A stretch of 64,000 nt of DNA from Uranotaenia lowii. Taxonomy: Eukaryota; Arthropoda; Insecta; Diptera; Culicidae. The notes below the pieces were generated by a model. That model worked only from the letters and a program-made list of their open reading frames with translations. It was not told the DNA's origin and ran no database searches. Shown one piece after another: positions 62,186 through 64,000 of the stretch. Position numbers and translations under genes: made by a program. The stretch is taken from contig NC_073692.1 in NCBI RefSeq assembly GCF_029784155.1, positions 20,403,359 through 20,467,358 on the forward strand, read 5' to 3'. Each line of letters starts with the position of its first letter. Position 1 is the first letter of the stretch.

Positions 62186-62250
62186 ACTTAACCTTTTCTC
62201 CTTTTTTTTTCTTTCCAGGTAATTAAATATAACTGAACGAATATGGTGAG
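62186..62250 (+). promoter_or_regulatory. Candidate recursive splice site or 27-nt micro-exon
   Basis: A branch-point-like CTTAAC (about 62187-62192) is followed by a long pyrimidine tract and CAG at 62216-62218. GTAATT follows immediately, so this can be a ratchet point. Alternatively, 62219-62245 could be a 27-nt exon, because it ends ATG followed by GTGAG (62246-62250), a 5' splice site; the ATG (62243-62245) would then be the exon's last codon. Only RNA data can decide. Confidence 0.42.
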
Positions 62251-62259
62251 AAAATCTTG

Positions 62260-63330
62260 TTCTACGTATATGGTTTGTTGGAATTGCTCAAGAAGCATTA
62301 GCATTAATACATCTTAAATCAGAACCTAGAATTAAGCTTTCAGACAATTCGCGTAAAAATTCGAAGCAAGTTATTTTCCTTCAAAGCAATTAATCTTCGG
62401 AAGAATACAAAACTGGAAATGAAAATCTTTTAATAGTTTAACATTGAATAATATAGATTTTTTAAACGATGTTTAGTTAAAAATGCTAGGATTTCAAATC
62501 CTAGCTATAGTTTATTTCCGAAGTCATGACCTTTTCAAACTGCAAAGTGAGATTCGTAATAAATGCCTTTATTCCTCTTGCCCTGCATGAAACTATGAAT
62601 CTCTTTTTTGTTATTTCGAACAAATAGTTTCCTTTTTATTGTAGACTTTTAAACGGGTATGAACAACAACAAGAATAAAGATTTCTCTTTTCGACGTTGT
62701 TTCCAGTGTTAACATCTTAAGCTTAAATTTTCGGTTATTTTATTCATGTCAGTGGATTTCTGATTGAAACAGCAAGCCTAATATAAAAACCCGTAAAAAA
62801 AAAATTAAAAGTCGAAACAAAATTGTCAAAAACTGACTAAAAACAAACGTACCTTAAAAATAAAATAGATAAAATCTTAAAACTTCTAAAAATGAAAAAA
62901 AATGAACGGAATAAAATAAACTCCAAAATCTAAAGGAAACGGAATAAAATTGAATAAAAAACCCAAAAGAAAAAAAAAATTAAAAAAGTTCTAATAATTT
63001 TAAACTGAAACCAGAAATGTAAAAAAACGTTATTTTTAAACGAAAGAATAAAGAATAAAAATCACAAATAAAATCATACAAACTATGAAAAAAATGGAAG
63101 CATACCTAATTTTTTTTTAATGTTTCAAATTTTTATATTATAATAAACTCTAAAATTAGAACTTTCTTATTAAAACGAGGATTAACAAATAACAACCAGA
63201 AATCTAAATTCTTTTAAACCCTAAACAGGACAAATGTGAACAAAAATACGGCAAAAAATAGAAAAATTCTAAGTAAAAATAAAAGTTTTGCATTTTCATC
63301 TCAAAGTCGTCCATTTTTGCTCTCATACCC
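62260..63330. other. AT-rich sequence, no recognised feature
   Basis: Very A-rich from about 62750 to 63290; nothing codable is seen. Confidence 0.45.
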
Positions 63331-63337
63331 CATTTGG

Positions 63338-63590
63338 CTCTGAGGGCCTAAAATGTGAATATATAAAAATGAAAGTTTGTCTGTCTATCCGCCTGTTTGT
63401 TCCCTATAAAATAGACCTGGAAACTACAGGACCGATTACACTAGTTTACAGCATTTTTGAACTTAGAAAACTAAAGGTCATTTTTAATGTAAAATCGGGC
63501 GCTGAATCCGACAATGAAATTCAAAAAAATCTCAGTAGAACCGTTTTTGAGTTGTGCTCCAAATATGAAATTTTGGAAAAATAAAAAAAG
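63338..63590 (+). mobile_element. Possible Helitron-like 5' fragment
   Basis: ATATATAAAAATGAAAG then TTTGTCTGTC and TTTGTTCCCTATA resemble the start of the Helitron at 55799 (TATATATATAAAAAGC, GTTTGTTTGTCC, CTATAGAC). No TC start or CTAG end can be fixed. The ORF across it (63288-63584) has no known domain. Confidence 0.3.
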
Positions 63591-63728
63591 TTCTTGTACT
63601 TAGATTAAAATATCTCGGACGGCATAACAGTAATTTGAAATCCCTCTTTTGCATATTGAAGATGAAAATTTTTTCTATCGATCATCTGGACACTGTTTTT
63701 GCGTATGATCAACAGTATTGTATTTTAA

Positions 63729-63986
63729 CGTAAGTGGAGATGGATTGGGCACACGCTGCGAAGAGATGAAAACGAGATTTGCAGAGAGGCGCTTGACTGG
63801 AATCCAGATGGGCATCGAAGAAGAGGCAGGCCCAAAAGCTCGTGGCAGCGAAGTCTAGCCGCTGAAATCCGCACAGTTGACGAGAACCTTGGCTGGCAGC
63901 AATTGAAGACGCTGGCTCCAGATCGCCAGCAGTGGAGATCTTTTATCTCAGCTCTATGCGCCGGTCAATCGGCGTTGGACCCTTAG
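63729..63986 (+). pseudogene. C-terminal fragment of an RTE-like non-LTR retrotransposon polyprotein
   Basis: The frame begins after a TAA at 63726-63728. It reads WRWIGHTLRRDENEIC, then ALDWNPDGHRRRGRPKSSWQR, here split as ALDWNPDG and HRRRGRPKSSWQR, then APDRQQWRSFISALC and a TAG at 63984-63986. The motifs W-x-GH-x-LRR, RRRGRPK-x-x-W and DR-x-x-WR-x-x-x-x-ALC are the conserved C-terminus after reverse transcriptase in RTE-clade LINEs. About 84 codons remain and the rest of the ORF is absent upstream, as expected for a 5'-truncated copy. The TAGGTTAGGTAGGTAAC after the stop may be the start of its 3' tail; the window ends inside it. Confidence 0.85.
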
Positions 63987-64000
63987 GTTAGGTAGGTAAC

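Overview
This window looks like eukaryotic, AT-rich, TE-dense intergenic or intronic DNA. It is probably from an insect and most plausibly a mosquito-like dipteran, judged from the Tc1/mariner relics, the TA-target MITEs, the RTE retrotransposon tail, the hAT and Helitron ends, and candidate recursive splice sites. The species cannot be named. I found no convincing intact protein-coding host gene. Nearly all open frames are short chance ORFs or by-products of a satellite.

Layout. 1-7.8 kb: unique AT-rich sequence with a TTAA-flanked MITE (776-1219), a degenerate repeat island (1.4-3.4 kb), a CCCGGGAATTCCCGGG-ended element (5.1-6.2 kb) and a 216-bp MITE with 43-bp inverted repeats (6358-6573). 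7.8-8.4 kb: a GC-richer stretch with a textbook-like zero-length-exon (recursive) splice site at 8347/8348. 11.6-23.9 kb: a transposon graveyard with two or more hAT-like elements, tRNA-like SINEs, a TA-flanked MITE, a 1.8-kb fold-back TTAA element and two elements packed 19 bp apart. 24.3-25.3 kb: TE-poor, GC-richer, possibly regulatory sequence. 26,772-27,271: exactly 500 N, a scaffold join. 27.8-37.0 kb: a giant 9-bp satellite, (AAAAATGAC)n, that flips strand at a 1-nt dyad centre at 31,322. Its core of about 6.27 kb reads as free of mutations and its degenerate edges flip strand several more times.

37-48 kb: unique sequence, a tRNA-like unit, two decayed Tc1/mariner copies, a second copy of the GGCCGTAGGAAGAA hAT-like family and another TA MITE. 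48.2-48.5 kb: a minisatellite, then TE-poor sequence to 49.5 kb. 49.9-52.0 kb: a hAT-like element with a perfect 8-bp target duplication. 53.3 kb: a Helitron 3' end. 55.0-57.8 kb: a TA MITE split by a complete 1.94-kb non-autonomous Helitron, with the empty site preserved in the sister MITE at 15.65-16.55 kb. 58.2-60.2 kb: a third copy of the hAT-like family. 62.2 kb: a second candidate recursive splice site or 27-nt micro-exon. 63.7-64.0 kb: the 3' end of an RTE-like LINE.

The two + strand splice-like signals 54 kb apart, with no exon between them, fit a very long intron of a + strand gene, but that is an inference. No pathway or operon is present. What the sequence mainly records is nested mobile elements and one extreme satellite.
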